Part shown: one piece after another, positions 40,101 to 52,038 of the stretch
Layout: each line of letters starts with the position of its first letter
Numbering within the stretch: the first letter of the stretch is position 1
Made by a program: the position numbers and the translations under genes
Source: Dioscorea cayenensis subsp. rotundata
Lineage: Eukaryota; Streptophyta; Magnoliopsida; Dioscoreales; Dioscoreaceae
NCBI RefSeq assembly: GCF_009730915.1
Contig: NC_052495.1
Coordinates: 1-64,000, forward strand
DNA length: 64,000 nucleotides
Direction of reading: 5' to 3'
Notes under the pieces: generated by a model
Told to the model about the DNA's origin: nothing
The model's input: the letters and a program-made list of their open reading frames with translations, nothing else
The model's database searches: none

Positions 40101-40912
40101 CGATTTAATTTATACAAACGCAGGGAAAAGCATGAACTTGCTATCAGTTTTCAGAATGTTCCCAAATTTCCAGAAATTATTGTTCCTCTAAGGATTCCTC
40201 AACTGTAAAGGAGCCAAGCTCCAGTAGTTTTCCTATCTAACAAAAACACAGTGCCTCAAAGCATCCATGTCTTTTATCTGATTCAAATCTTCAACCATTT
40301 TAAAAATAACAAAACGTGGGAAAATCAGTAATCCTAACTATCAGTAGTTCATCAAATATTCCTATTCAATGTCTTCGAAATCGCTTGCTTTTGTTCCCTT
40401 AACCCAAGACAAACACGAACTCAAGTCATGCCAAAATCAAATCATCCACATTTCCATTAGTTTTCTCACTCTGCCCTGAAATGGCTCAAAGCCTCAAACC
40501 ATTCCCATCAAACACAAAAACAACTCAAAATCTAGAAAACAACCTGAATGTCGGGGAGTGACATGACCCGCGGCTCAGCCGCGGGATCGCCGGAGTCGGG
40601 AACGAGCCGGCAGCGGGGAATCTCACAGGAAGGGTCGTAAGTCATGTGGAGAGCAATAGGGCGTCGGGTTTTGGTCCCTCCCCCAACGTGATTGAACTGG
40701 AATCCCATAAGAGCCTCGACAAGCGCGCTCTTCCCATCCGTCTGGTGCCCGACGACGAGCACAGCCGGGGCGTCGACCCTAGTCTCAAACTCCCTCGCCA
40801 AGCCATGCAGCTCATTGTAGGCTTCATAGAGCCTCCCTGCCGAGGACTCCTCCAAGGTATCGTCGTCGTCGATGTCGTCGGCGGTAGCGGCGGCGAGCAC
40901 GGCGGGGTCCAT
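34150..40912 (-). CDS. ARC5: ARC5/DRP5B dynamin-related GTPase of chloroplast division
   Basis: Seventeen exons: 40544-40912, 39808-39972, 39281-39403, 38953-39174, 38285-38418, 38079-38171, 37940-38003, 37748-37796, 37529-37611, 36722-36879, 36562-36622, 35621-35683, 35453-35553, 35023-35080, 34602-34928, 34352-34516, 34150-34251. They join in phase to 778 aa, like Arabidopsis ARC5 (777). The GTPase domain shows the P-loop GHQTDGKSA (about 55-63), DTPG (about 161-164) and TKFD (about 232-235). The middle and effector regions follow, with the conserved GMRLYGGAQYHRAMAEF and ACGVEDIHDGTNYS segments, and then a C-terminal helix (ending SNKPA). In plants the protein forms a cytosolic ring that constricts the outer plastid envelope; it also acts in peroxisome division. 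No transit peptide is expected, and none is seen. Introns are GT-AG. Exon 12's acceptor lies in an 87-bp tandem duplication. It is the intact partner of the pseudogene at 10940-16020. Confidence 0.97.
35674..35847 (-). repeat. 87-bp tandem duplication over the ARC5 exon-12 acceptor
   Basis: Units 35674-35760 and 35761-35847 both include, on the minus strand, TTGCAACAG followed by CTGGGATTTA, which is the start of exon 12. The upstream unit (35761-35847) thus offers a decoy acceptor inside intron 11, followed after 10 nt by GTAGAA, a possible donor. The pseudogene has a single unit. Confidence 0.9.
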
Positions 40913-40962
40913 GGAAGCGGATGGAGAGGAGATGAAGGGGAGGTGGAGGAGCGAGCTTGGTG

Positions 40963-40971
40963 CCTTTTATA
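40963..40971 (-). promoter_or_regulatory. TATA box of ARC5
   Basis: TATAAAAGG on the minus strand lies 50 bp before the ARC5 ATG at 40912, followed by a CT-rich leader. The position implies a 5' UTR of only about 20-30 nt. Confidence 0.6.
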
Positions 40972-41044
40972 GTTGGGGTTTTGTTAGCGAGCGAGCCGAG
41001 CGACTTCATTGGATGCAAAAGGTGGGATCGAGCGCGTGAGAATC

Positions 41045-41963
41045 ACGTGATAGTGGAGGCCTATCAAGCATGAATGATGAATAATGGCTCACGTGATTTG
41101 ATGATCCGTGCGACTTGTCCGCATCTCGAGGCGTGATTTATTGCACTAATCACTGTTTACGTTTTTTTTTTTTTATAATAATAATATTAAGTTTAATATA
41201 TACGTTTTTAAGTTTTTTTTCTTTTTACTCGTTACAATTATCCAATTCACACCATTTAAAAAATTAATTAAAATTAATTGGGTCTCTATATTTTATAAAA
41301 AAATTTATTACTTTTCAAAACTACTCCGATTTAAAACTTAACAAGGGAATTATATGATTTAATGCTAAATTAATTATGATTTATTAAAAATTATACAAAT
41401 ACATTAAATTAAAAAATAAATTTAAAACACATTATTTAATATTGTATAAAAAAAATGGAAGAATTATATATATATATATATATATGAATAATTGAACTTT
41501 ATGTATGTTGACTTTTTAATATATGTGTATATATAGGAAATAAATGTATAAAATCTCAGAGAACATTGTAAATGAATGTCTGACGACTTTGTGGAGAAAA
41601 AAAATATTGAAGAATGTTATTAATTTGTTTTTGCTTTGTTTTCAGAGTTATTTTTTTTATATGGAAAAATTAATATAACTATAAACAAATGCATGTTTGG
41701 CCCTTGACAAAATACAAAGGAAAAAAGGGCATGAAATGTAATTAAAAAGAGTGCTCAAAATATTGTTTTGGTTTGCAATGTTTGATTTACATTATGTAAA
41801 TATACAATTTTACATAAATCAGATATAACTGATGTTGTTACCTTCTGTTTGACAATTAGGCACTTGCTAAGTAACACCTTAATTGGTTTAAAAAAAAGCT
41901 TGTTTGTATTGTGAAACATATATATACATAGAGGACCTTGTAGGTGTGAGTCAGTCAATTTAT
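41045..41963. other. Intergenic DNA between ARC5 and NRPB10, no gene
   Basis: AT-rich sequence upstream of ARC5 and beyond the 3' end of NRPB10. It has a (TA)n run near 41465. No frame of coding character was seen. Confidence 0.6.
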
Positions 41964-42336
41964 GGGTTAATTTTTTTGGGAGTGTATCAAACTATAGTCA
42001 TTTTTCATTATAAAATCTGAACTTCAATTTGAATCAAAATGATTATCCAATTTTAATTTTGTTTTACAAAATAACTACTCGAGATATTCCGACCAATTTA
42101 TTTTGATGATATAAATACCAAAAATTCTCTGTCAACATATACATGCACACTGTACGCACAATTGACAATTTTATTTCACATGCTCAGAAAATTCTAACAT
42201 CAAACCATCAAAAATAGACCAAAATCTCTTCAGTGACCATCCAATGAAACAAAATTAAAGTTGAATAATCATTTTAATTCAAATTGAAGTCAAAAAACGG
42301 ACCATAATTTGATATCCTATAAAAAAATTTACCCAA
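41964..42336. mobile_element. MITE with long inverted repeats, Mutator-like
   Basis: The first 100 bp or so (GGGTTAATTTTTTTGGGAG..., 'aacttcaatttgaatcaaaa') pair with the last 100 bp (...'ttaattcaaattgaagtc', ending AAATTTACCCAA). CAATTTAT occurs directly on both sides, an 8-bp (or imperfect 9-bp) duplication that fits the Mutator superfamily. No coding frame. Confidence 0.6.
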
Positions 42337-42831
42337 CAATTTATATACAGTCAATTTATATACATTATACAACAGTGACAGTAATAATAGTAACTCAACA
42401 CAATTTCTTATATAAATAATAACTATTTGATGATTATTTAACAACTATTATAAAAAATGCCTGACATTTTTCATATACATAAAAATATATATATACACAC
42501 TACCGAAGGTTGGGGTCAATCCCTGTATCAGATTATATAAATAAATTGGTTCCTTCTTTTTAATGCATCAGGGAACATTCACCAACAAAACTAGCAGTTT
42601 GATGCTGTTCAAAGTAAGGGCATACAGGATCACAAGTTCACAACAAGGCAGCAAGAACAAACCAATGAGACAGCAACATGAGAGATAGTCCAAAAGCTAG
42701 TCATACTAGTACTAACTACATACATTTGGAAGATATATTTAGAATATTCTAACAAGCAGAGACTTAAACAGTGCATCAGAAGCAAGCATCACTGTATCCA
42801 TGGTGCAGGCATGTCCCCCACAAAGATTGGC

Positions 42832-44725
<1,894 letters not shown>

Positions 44726-45177
44726 CTTCGCTTGCCTTCGATCGCCGCCGGGTAAGCTCAGAGATTCGTCTCCGTGGAATATCAGGAATTCAGGATGGTT
44801 AGGGTTGCTCTAATATTAAATTATTTTTTAATAATAATTATTATTATTTAATTTTTAAAAATATTATATATTCTTTTTCTTTTTTCTTTTTTTAAGTTAA
44901 GGTCTGCCTTGAAAAAAAAACAAAAACAAAGAAACAAATGCGTATTTATTTAACCTTATGGAAAAGTATTACAATGAAAACAAAGCATTAACATTCTGGG
45001 CGGGTGCGCGGATCGGGTGAAAACCCTGGTGGGTCCCAAAGTCCATCGCCCTGATTAACCCGGACTGACTAAGGCATCAGTCTTGATCGGTGGGTTATTG
45101 TAATGAACCCCTTTAGTCTCACATTGGCTATGAGATGGACTCCTTATATGCATATAAGTTATGGGTATCCTTTACCA

Positions 45178-47155
45178 CTAGATCTGTCTTTTGGTGACAT
45201 GTTCTCCACACTTGTGTGCATAATAGGCTCCCCTTGCTTTAATCATCTCCAGAGTTTTCTCCATGACAAACTTGACATTCCTAGTTAAATACAACCTCCT
45301 GAGAAAATGAGAGTGTGGAGGCCTGGTTTGGGGGGTGGATGCCGCCGAGACGACAAACAAGGGGGTGGGTGCCACTGCAGCTGCCAGATGCTCAGTGGTG
45401 GCTGCCGCCGAGACGACGAACAAGGGTGGGTGCCGTCGCAGCTAGCGAATGCTCAATGGTGGCTACCGCCGCAGGTGCCGTCGAGACGACGAACAAGGGG
45501 TGGGTGCCGCCGCAGCTGTCGGGTGCTAAGTGGTGGGTGCCACCGGGACGACGAACAGGGGGTTAGGTGCTGCCGCAGTTGCCGGATGCTCAGTGGTGGA
45601 TGCCGCCGCAGGTGCCGCCGAGACGACAAACAGGGGTTGGGTGCCACCGTAGCTGCCGGATGAGAAGTGGTGGCTACCGCCGCAGGTGCCGCCGAGATGA
45701 CGAACAGGGGGTGAGTGTCGTCACAGCTGCTGGATGCTCAGTGGTGACTGTCGTCGCAGGTGCCGCCGAGAAGAGGGGTGGGTGTCGCCGCCGCTGCTGG
45801 ATGCTCAGTGGTGGCTGCCGCCGCAGGTGCCACCGAGACGACGAACAGGAGGTGGAAAATGCCAGTCCTTGCCTCAGAATTAAATAAGATATTAACCTCG
45901 TATTATTATAGTCAATGGGTTTTTTATTATTATTTTAGAAGTGATCTGAACCACATCAACACTTTGGACAGGAAAAGAAATGAGATCATCAGACCATCTG
46001 AGAGTGGGACTGATATTTTTCAAACGGTAAAATAAAGTGACTGATAATGGATAAATTATAATTATATTAATAATGTCAATAATTAATTTATAATAATAAT
46101 AATTATTATTATTTATTTTTTTTAAATATTCTCTATATATATATTGAGTTTAGGACTAAATTTGAAAAAAAAAAAAACAAAAACAAAAACAAACAAACTT
46201 TATCCGCTGTCAGTCCCTTTATTTTCACATTTGTAAAATACCAGTCCTTGCCTTAGAATTAATACGAACAAGGGGTTGGGTGCCGCCGCAGTTGCCGGAT
46301 GCTCAGTGGTGGGTGACGCCGTAGGTGCTGGATGTTGAGTGGTGGGTGCCGCCGCAGGTACCGCCGAGACGACGAACAAGGGATCGCCGCAGCTGCCGAA
46401 TGCTCAGTAGTGGCTGTCGCCGCATGTGCCACTGAGACAGCGAATAGGAGGTGGAAAATGTCAGTCATTGTCTCAGAATTAAATAAGATATTAACCTCGT
46501 ATTATTATAGTCAATGTGTTTATTATTATTATTTTAGAAGTGATCTAAACCACATCAACACTTTGGACAGTAAAAGAAATGAGATTATCAGACCATCTGA
46601 GAGTGGGACTGATATTTTTAAAACGGTAAAATAAAGTGACTGATAATGGATAAATTATAATCATATTAATAATGTCAATAATTAATTTATAATAATAATA
46701 ATTATTATTATTTATTTTTTTAAATGTTATATATATATATATATATATATATATTGAGTTTAGGACTAAATTTGACAAAACAAAAAAACAAAAAAACAAA
46801 AAAACAAACAAACTTTATCCGCTGTCAGTCCCTTTATTTTCACATTTGGAAAATACCAGTCCTTGCCTCGGAATTAATACTGAGCAGGGGTTGGGTGCCT
46901 GCAGCTTGCTTCGGGATGCTCGATGGTGGGTGACGCCCTGCAGTCTCGGGTGTTGAGTGGTGGGTGCTGCCGCAGGTGTCGCCGAGAAGACGAACAGGGG
47001 GTTGGGTGCCGCCGCAACTGCCGGATGCTCAATGGTGGCTTCCGCCGCAGGTGCTGCAGAGACGACGAACAAGGGGTGAGTGTCGCCATAGCTGCTGGTT
47101 GCTTAGTGGTGGATGCCGTCGCAGGTGCCGCCGAGACGACGAACAGGAGGCGGAA
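45178..47155 (-). pseudogene. Expanded, decayed relative of the glycine/lysine-rich ORF family
   Basis: Read on the minus strand, blocks of Pro/Ala-rich coding repeats (FVVSAAPAAAPTTEHP-type) end near 45300 in SHFLRRLYLTRNVKFVMEKT and LEMIKARG. This matches the segment SFLAKFHLTMNANVVLEKT and MEVLKAGG of the 49156 ORF. Like the member at 8687 on the other strand, it sits just upstream of NRPB10. The repeat blocks are broken by AT-rich units with stops and by frame changes, so no long protein can be made. The Lys/Gly-rich tail seen in other members is missing. The longest open piece is 81 codons (45178-45423). Confidence 0.5.
45330..47155. repeat. GC-rich minisatellite in three blocks
   Basis: Three blocks (about 45330-45860, 46262-46460 and 46880-47155) are built of degenerate units containing GACGACGAACAAGGGG, GGGTGCCGCCGCAGCTGCC and GGATGCTCAGTGGTGG, with an optional GCAGGTGCCGCC spacer. 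Unit lengths vary (about 55-85 bp). The reverse strand encodes Pro/Ala/Thr-rich peptide like the Pro-rich zone of the 49156 ORF, so the array likely grew from a coding repeat. Confidence 0.75.
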
Positions 47156-47660
47156 AATGCCAGTCCTTGCCTCAGAATTAAATAAGATATTAACCTCATA
47201 TTATTATAGTCAATGTTTTTTTAATTATTATTTTAGAAGTGATCTGAACCACATCAGCACTTTGGATAGGAAAAGAAATGAGATCATCAGATCATCTGAG
47301 AGAGGGACTGATATATTTCAAACGTGAAAATAAAGTGACTGACAATGGATAAATTATAATTATATTAATAATGTCAATAATTAATTTATAATAATAATAA
47401 TTATTATTTATTTTTTTAAAATGTTTAATATATATATATATATATATATTGAGTTTAGGACTTAATTTGACAAAAAAAACAAAAAAACAAACAAACAAAC
47501 AAACTTTATCCGCTGTCAGTCCCTTTATTTTCACATTTAGAAAATGTCAGTCCTTGCCTCAAAATTAAATAAGATATTAACCTCGTATTATTGTAGTCAA
47601 TGTTTTTTTTATTATTATTATTTTAAAAGTGATCTGAACCATATTAGTCCCTTTATTTTT
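45860..47660. repeat. AT-rich unit of about 400 bp repeated three to four times
   Basis: A block starting 'ccttgcctcagaattaaata' and running through 'cacatcaacactttggacag', a (TAA)n tract, (TA)n, 'gagtttaggacta', a (CAAA)n tract and 'gtcagtccctttattttcac' occurs at about 45860, 46460 and 47160, with a partial copy from about 47550. Each full copy is followed or preceded by a minisatellite block, making a composite higher-order repeat of about 600-700 bp. Confidence 0.8.
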
Positions 47661-47689
47661 TTTATTTGTGTCTTATGAGAGTGAAATAT

Positions 47690-48140
47690 CTGACAGAATT
47701 AATATTTGAACTTCTAGGCACTTTCAAGTGCTACAGACTATATATAATTATTCTTGCAAAGCTGAATTCTTTAGTAATTTTTACAATTATGTTTTTTATA
47801 ATTGAGCATGATATTGATATCCGTTGATTGATTGTGAAATCCTCAAAAATCTGAAATGAGCCTAAAGTTCTCTTTCTTTGAAATTTGTATTTGTATTTTT
47901 TTTTTTAAAAAAAAAGGTAAATGGATTCGCTGTTCTTTCTCCTCATAATACTAGAAGAGAAATATTGTATAGTAATTTTGTTATGAGCTTTTAGACATTT
48001 ATTTTTAATAAGTCAAATATCAATAAAAGAATCTCACTTGGAGGTGATGTATCGAGGTTTTCCATTTGTTTAAGCTATAATAGTCTATAACAACTTAGAC
48101 TTGCAGAGTTAACGTGCTTTAGTAGGTCATGGTTTTTATG
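47690..48140 (+). pseudogene. Stray fragment of IDH intron 1
   Basis: Similar to IDH intron 1 of the intact gene (about 32165 down to 31735 on the minus strand). Shared stretches include 'aatatttgaacttct', 'cactttcaagtgcta', 'tgtgaaatcctcaaaaatct' and 'gaggttttccattt', in the same order. The orientation is plus, as in the 9.6-17.1 kb copy. It takes up the intron about 180 bp beyond the point where that copy stops. No exon is included. Confidence 0.7.
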
Positions 48141-48362
48141 GAAACTTACTACCTTTTTTTTATGTCTTGTGTTTATTTATCCGTGCATTTTTAAACATTG
48201 TATAATATTTAGAATTGCCCTAGTCAAAATACCTCCTTCATTCTCTTAATATTTTTTTGTCCGCATGAGGTATCTTTATCATGCATTTTAGAAAAAGTTG
48301 GTCACTTATCCTAACTGTGATTAGGTTTTTCGTTATAAAATCTGAATCAATATTAAATAATA

Positions 48363-48708
48363 GGGTAAACAACACAAATGGCCACCCACTTATGCGGTTG
48401 TTTCTGTTTTAGTCACTCACTTTAAAAAAGTTACGATTCGGTCACTTACATTTGTTATTGTGTTTTTTTTAGTCATCGAGCCTTACGGCGTTAACAGAGA
48501 GCCAACGTGGCTTGCCACGTCGCACACGCTCAGGTAAACAAGTTCACACGTGGATGCAAGCCACGTTGGCTCTCCGTTAACGATGTAAGGCTCGGTGACT
48601 AAAAAAAACACAATAACAAATGTAAGTGATCGAATCGTAACTTTTTTTAGGTGAGTGACTAAAACAGAAACAACCGCATAGATGGGTGACCATTTGTGTT
48701 GTTTGCCC
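48363..48708. mobile_element. Mutator-type MITE, 346 bp, with exact 9-bp target duplication
   Basis: Ends GGGTAAACAACACAAATGG and CCATTTGTGTTGTTTGCCC are flanked by TAAATAATA on both sides (48354-48362 and 48709-48717). Almost the whole element is one inverted repeat of about 150 bp per arm around a small loop near 48535, so a transcript would fold into a long hairpin. The 9-bp duplication is diagnostic of Mutator. No coding frame. Confidence 0.9.
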
Positions 48709-48834
48709 TAAATAATATTAAAATTTAGTAAAATTTTTCAAAATTTTCAAATTTCATTCAAGTACATAACATGGTGAATAAAAAAACTTCAACGTCGCTA
48801 ATTATATAAATTTACAAAAATAATAATTAAAAAA

Positions 48835-49155
48835 ATCTTAAAAAGTTTATTAGCGTTGGGGCTGGCGGCTTGTCAGAGACGCGTCCCTTTGTCAGAGACG
48901 AAGGTCATGTACCATCCTATTTGAATTAAAATTACAAAAATGCCATTATTGTTGCATGGGATCAAAAAATATTGACCATCGGATTAACCCTAATATTAAT
49001 CTACGGTTGGATCGAATCTTCTCGAAAAGACGAGATTGTAAATATCAGTTCCATCGTCAACATCGTCTCATCTCCACTACACTAACCTTTTCCCTATAAC
49101 CTCAATAGCGAGATTCTCAGCAACTCTCTCTAGCTCTCTGCTCCGCCGGCCAGTC
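48835..49155 (+). promoter_or_regulatory. Promoter/leader block of the 49156 ORF
   Basis: This block is shared with the orphan units at 26.2-28.3 kb: 'aaaagtttattagcgttggg', GGCTGGCGGCTTGTCAGAG, a 'ccatcggattaaccctaat' segment, a GATTGTAAATATCAG in place of the TATA-like element, and a CT-rich leader ending 'gctctctgctccgccggcc' before the ATG. GGCTTGTCAGAGACG is partly duplicated within it. Confidence 0.5.
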
Positions 49156-49561
49156 ATGCTTGCGTTGAAGACCTTCATCAATCCCCTGGCCATGAGGGCC
49201 AATGCTCCCCAAAAACTCATATTGGATAACCCCAGCCCGGTGGCAGCTCCCAGCACTCAACATCCAGAACCTCTTCCTGCTGCGGCACCCACTCCACCGA
49301 GTCAGGTACTGATCGTTGTCTCGGTGTCACCTGCGACCGAACCCACCCCCGAGTCATCAGGTACTGTTCTTCATCTCGGCGGCAGCCACCCCTGCAGGTG
49401 CGGCACCACCCACACCACTATTCATCATCTCGGCCGCACCTGTGGCGGCGCCAACCCCCCAAATCCACTCTCATTTCTGGCGAAGTTCCATTTAACCATG
49501 AATGCCAATGTAGTCTTGGAGAAAACCATGGAAGTGCTTAAAGCTGGGGGGCCAAAGCTAA

Positions 49562-50278
49562 GGGTCTGTTTGGCTGCAAAATAAAAAAAATATGGCATAA
49601 TTTTATTATGTAGGAAGTGCAAGTGATTATTACAGAAATTGTGACATATTTTATTCTTATAGAATGAGTGTTTGGTTAACAAAAAAAAAATTACGGAGAC
49701 TGAGCGATCGACCACTGGATAATCAGTGGACCGGTGGCTGATTGCCGGAGGTCAGCCGGACAACTGGTAGACCACCGGTCGATGGTCGAACCACCGGTGG
49801 ATGATCGTTGGAGGCTAGCCGGTACGCGACTGGACCGCCGTGGACTGGTGGCCGGCCGCCGGAGGTTGGCCGGACCACCAGTGGACAGCTGGCTTGTCAC
49901 CAGAGGTCTGCCGAACCGGTGGCCGGTCACTGAAGGCCGGCCACATCGCCAGTGGCAGGTCGATGGAGGCCGGTCGGACCGCCGATGGCTGGTCGCCAGA
50001 GACTGGCCAGAGAGATGGTCAGTCGCTGGAGGTTAGCCGGACTGTTAGTAGACTGATAGCTAGTGGCTGGATTAAAAAGGAAAGAAAGACTTTTTGCAAT
50101 GAGAAAATATTCCACTCTTAGTGGAATATGTTTTTATGCCATAATACCTATATTATGCCATAATTTTATACTCTAAAATAAGCACACAAACATCCAATAT
50201 GGCATAATTCTTAGAAAATGTTAAATTATGCCGTATTGTACAGATTATGCCATAATTTCTAGCTATCCAAACAGAACC
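49562..50278. mobile_element. PIF/Harbinger MITE, 717 bp, carrying a GC-rich minisatellite
   Basis: Ends GGGTCTGTTTGGCTGC and (as reverse complement) GGTTCTGTTTGGATAGC, flanked by TAA on both sides (49559-49561 and 50279-50281). The subterminal zones carry several copies of ATTATGCCATAAT or its complement TATGGCATAATT. It interrupts the ORF begun at 49156. The GC-rich centre is unlike the AT-rich ends. Confidence 0.85.
49720..50060. repeat. Minisatellite of about 31 bp inside the Harbinger MITE
   Basis: Degenerate units with a core like GCCGGAGGTTGGCCGGACC recur near 49744, 49807, 49858, 49901, 49929, 49963, 49994 and 50025, spacing roughly one or two times 31 bp. It leaves long open frames on both strands, which I attribute to composition. 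Confidence 0.65.
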
Positions 50279-50622
50279 TAAATCAACTTTCGAAGAGAAG
50301 AAGAAAAAAAAGGACGATGATAATGGAGGCAATGGCGGGAAAAGCGGCGGCAAAGGCAACGGAAATGGCAACGGCGGCGCCGGCAACAGCAACGGAGGCA
50401 TTAGTTTTTTGGATTTAATATAATTCCTCGTTTATTTTACTTTTCCGCAATGAATGTTAATGCTTTTTTTTTAAAGTTAATGTTAATGTTTTGTTTTATA
50501 TAAATATGCATTTTTCTTTGTTTTTTTTGTTTTTTTTCAATGTAGATTGTAGTCCTAAATTAAAAAAAACATTTTTTAAAATTAAATAATAATAATTAGT
50601 ATTAAAAAATAATTTAATATTA

Positions 50623-50683
50623 GAGCAACCCTAAAAAATCCATCGTGAATTAGCCCCATCCGGTGCTTCACCTGCGGAAAGGT
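50623..50683 (+). pseudogene. Fragment of NRPB10 5' end with a hairpin
   Basis: The sequence 'agcaaccctaaaaaatcc' followed by CCGGTGCTTCACCTGCGGAA matches the leader and exon 1 of NRPB10 (the part encoding RCFTCGK). Similarity stops after the exon. The 12-bp arms GGTGCTTCACCT (50662-50673) and AGGTGAAGCACC (50680-50691) then form a perfect stem with a six-base loop. It lies downstream of a family member, as NRPB10 does at the two other modules. Confidence 0.7.
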
Positions 50684-50726
50684 GAAGCACCACAGGTGAA
50701 GCTAAATAAATTATTTCTATCATATA

Positions 50727-52038
50727 CTCCCTTCATTTCATACTAACTGTTAGAGGGGGGCACCAGCCGGTTAACCGGGCCCAACCCAGAATAGGCCCGC
50801 CCAACAATGCCGGACCGACAGGCCGAGTTGACTCGGCGAACCCTCCGGGCCGAAACCCGCCGGTTCCGGGTCGGCCCGCCGAGTTTTGTTTTATTTTTTA
50901 TTTTAAAAAAAAATAAATTATGAAATATAATTTAAAAATAATTTAAAATAAATAAAACTCAAATCGAATGGTTAGGATGACCATCACTCCTTTTATAGGC
51001 AATTATTAGATTGTTTTTCATAAAATAGTCGATGTGGGACTAAATGTCAATAACTTAAGATTTATATATTAATTATATATTTTTGTAAAGAAGCAATTCT
51101 CATAAATTATTTATAGGTGGGTTGGCCAAAGTAGTTGTTTTAAAATTCAAAACAATGCTTGTGTCTCAAGTTCAATCATGTTGTTGGCAATATTTTTAAA
51201 ACCAACATTATTTGATATGGAACTAAATTTTAATTTCTTCTGGGATCATTTTATAGTACATCACATCAATGAAATTATGTCGTTTTATATAATTATATTT
51301 TTTATTAATAATTTGATATAAATTATATTTTGTTTAAATAATTTCAATAATGGAGATGATTAATAAATATAAAAACAATAGATTTTAATATTGAATGATG
51401 AATATTTTCTCTATGTTAAACAAATGGAAAGTGTGCAAATAAAGTCAACATTCTACCTATATATATATATATATATATGTACTTTTTCCTTTAAAAGTAC
51501 CAAATTAAGTTATAGCTCAAGTTATAGTTCAAATCCCATGAATAACACACCAACCAACAATTTTTTAATAAAAATAAAAAGTTTGAAATTTTAAAAAGTG
51601 AATTAACCAGCTGAGTTGACCGGGTCAATCTCGGCGGGTTGACTGACCCGGTGGGTTTGAAATTCATTAACCCATAACCAAGCCGCTATAGTGTGGGCCG
51701 GTTACGGGTTACCGGCTTGCCGGTTCAGCTGAACCGGCGTGTTTGTACGGGCCGGGCCAAAAGTCATCCCGTGCCCCCCTCTACAAATTGTTATATTTAA
51801 ATTTTATTTTTTTTAATTATTTTGTAAAACTTTAGAAGTTCTATAAACATTAATTCTCTTTCTTTTTTTTTCTTTTTTATTTTACTCTTCTCTCATTTAA
51901 AGAGAAATGTGAGGATAAATAACTCAAATAAAAGTAAAAAATATTTTATTACAATTTTTTTAGATTTTAGAAGTCTTAATAACAGTTTTAATATTTGTGT
52001 AAAGTTTAAATGCGATGATTAGTATAGAAGGAAGGGAG
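50727..52038. mobile_element. Stowaway-like (Tc1/mariner) MITE interrupted by another element
   Basis: Ends CTCCCTTCATTTCATACTAA and (reverse complement) CTCCCTTCCTTCTATACTAA, flanked by TA. Without the nested 1029-bp element the MITE would be about 283 bp, a normal Stowaway size. The interior is AT-rich and has no frame. Confidence 0.75.
50753..51781. mobile_element. Nested element with GAGGGGGGCAC termini, 1029 bp
   Basis: Perfect 11-bp inverted ends, GAGGGGGGCAC and GTGCCCCCCTC, with TA directly outside each. Subterminal regions of about 120 bp are strongly GC-rich (ACCGGGCCCAACCC..., ...GGGCCGGGCCAAAAG), whereas the centre is AT-rich. No transposase frame. The superfamily is unclear: the TA flank fits mariner-like elements, but a 3-bp duplication cannot be excluded. 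Confidence 0.6.

Larger units (their letters stand above)
49156..50423 (+). pseudogene. Glycine/lysine-rich family member split by a MITE
   Basis: A frame of 142 codons starts MLALKTFINPLAMRANAP, passes through a Pro/Ala/Thr-rich zone, then SFLAKFHLTMNANVVLEKT and MEVLKAGGPKL. It is cut by the element at 49562-50278. Beyond the insertion the family tail resumes: a Lys-rich start (EEKKKKKDDD), GKGNGNGNGG-type repeats and the end ISFLDLI with TAA at 50421-50423. Removing the element and one TAA leaves the two parts out of frame by one, so at least one further indel is present. The protein ends prematurely in MITE sequence (RVCLAAK). A promoter-like block lies directly upstream. Confidence 0.55.

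Noticed and set aside
40646..40972. 108-codon plus-strand frame opposite ARC5 exon 1
   Set aside because: Antisense shadow of the GC-rich first exon of ARC5.
45307..45887. Long Cys/Arg/Gly-rich plus-strand frames (GGCRRDDEQG-type repeats)
   Set aside because: Created by the minisatellite. The minus strand, not the plus, matches the family coding sequence.
45330..47155. Possible CRISPR-like array
   Set aside because: Units are degenerate and contiguous without unique spacers, and the window is a plant nuclear genome.
49734..50121. Frames on both strands of the Harbinger centre
   Set aside because: The GC-rich VNTR keeps all frames open. No initiation context or family.
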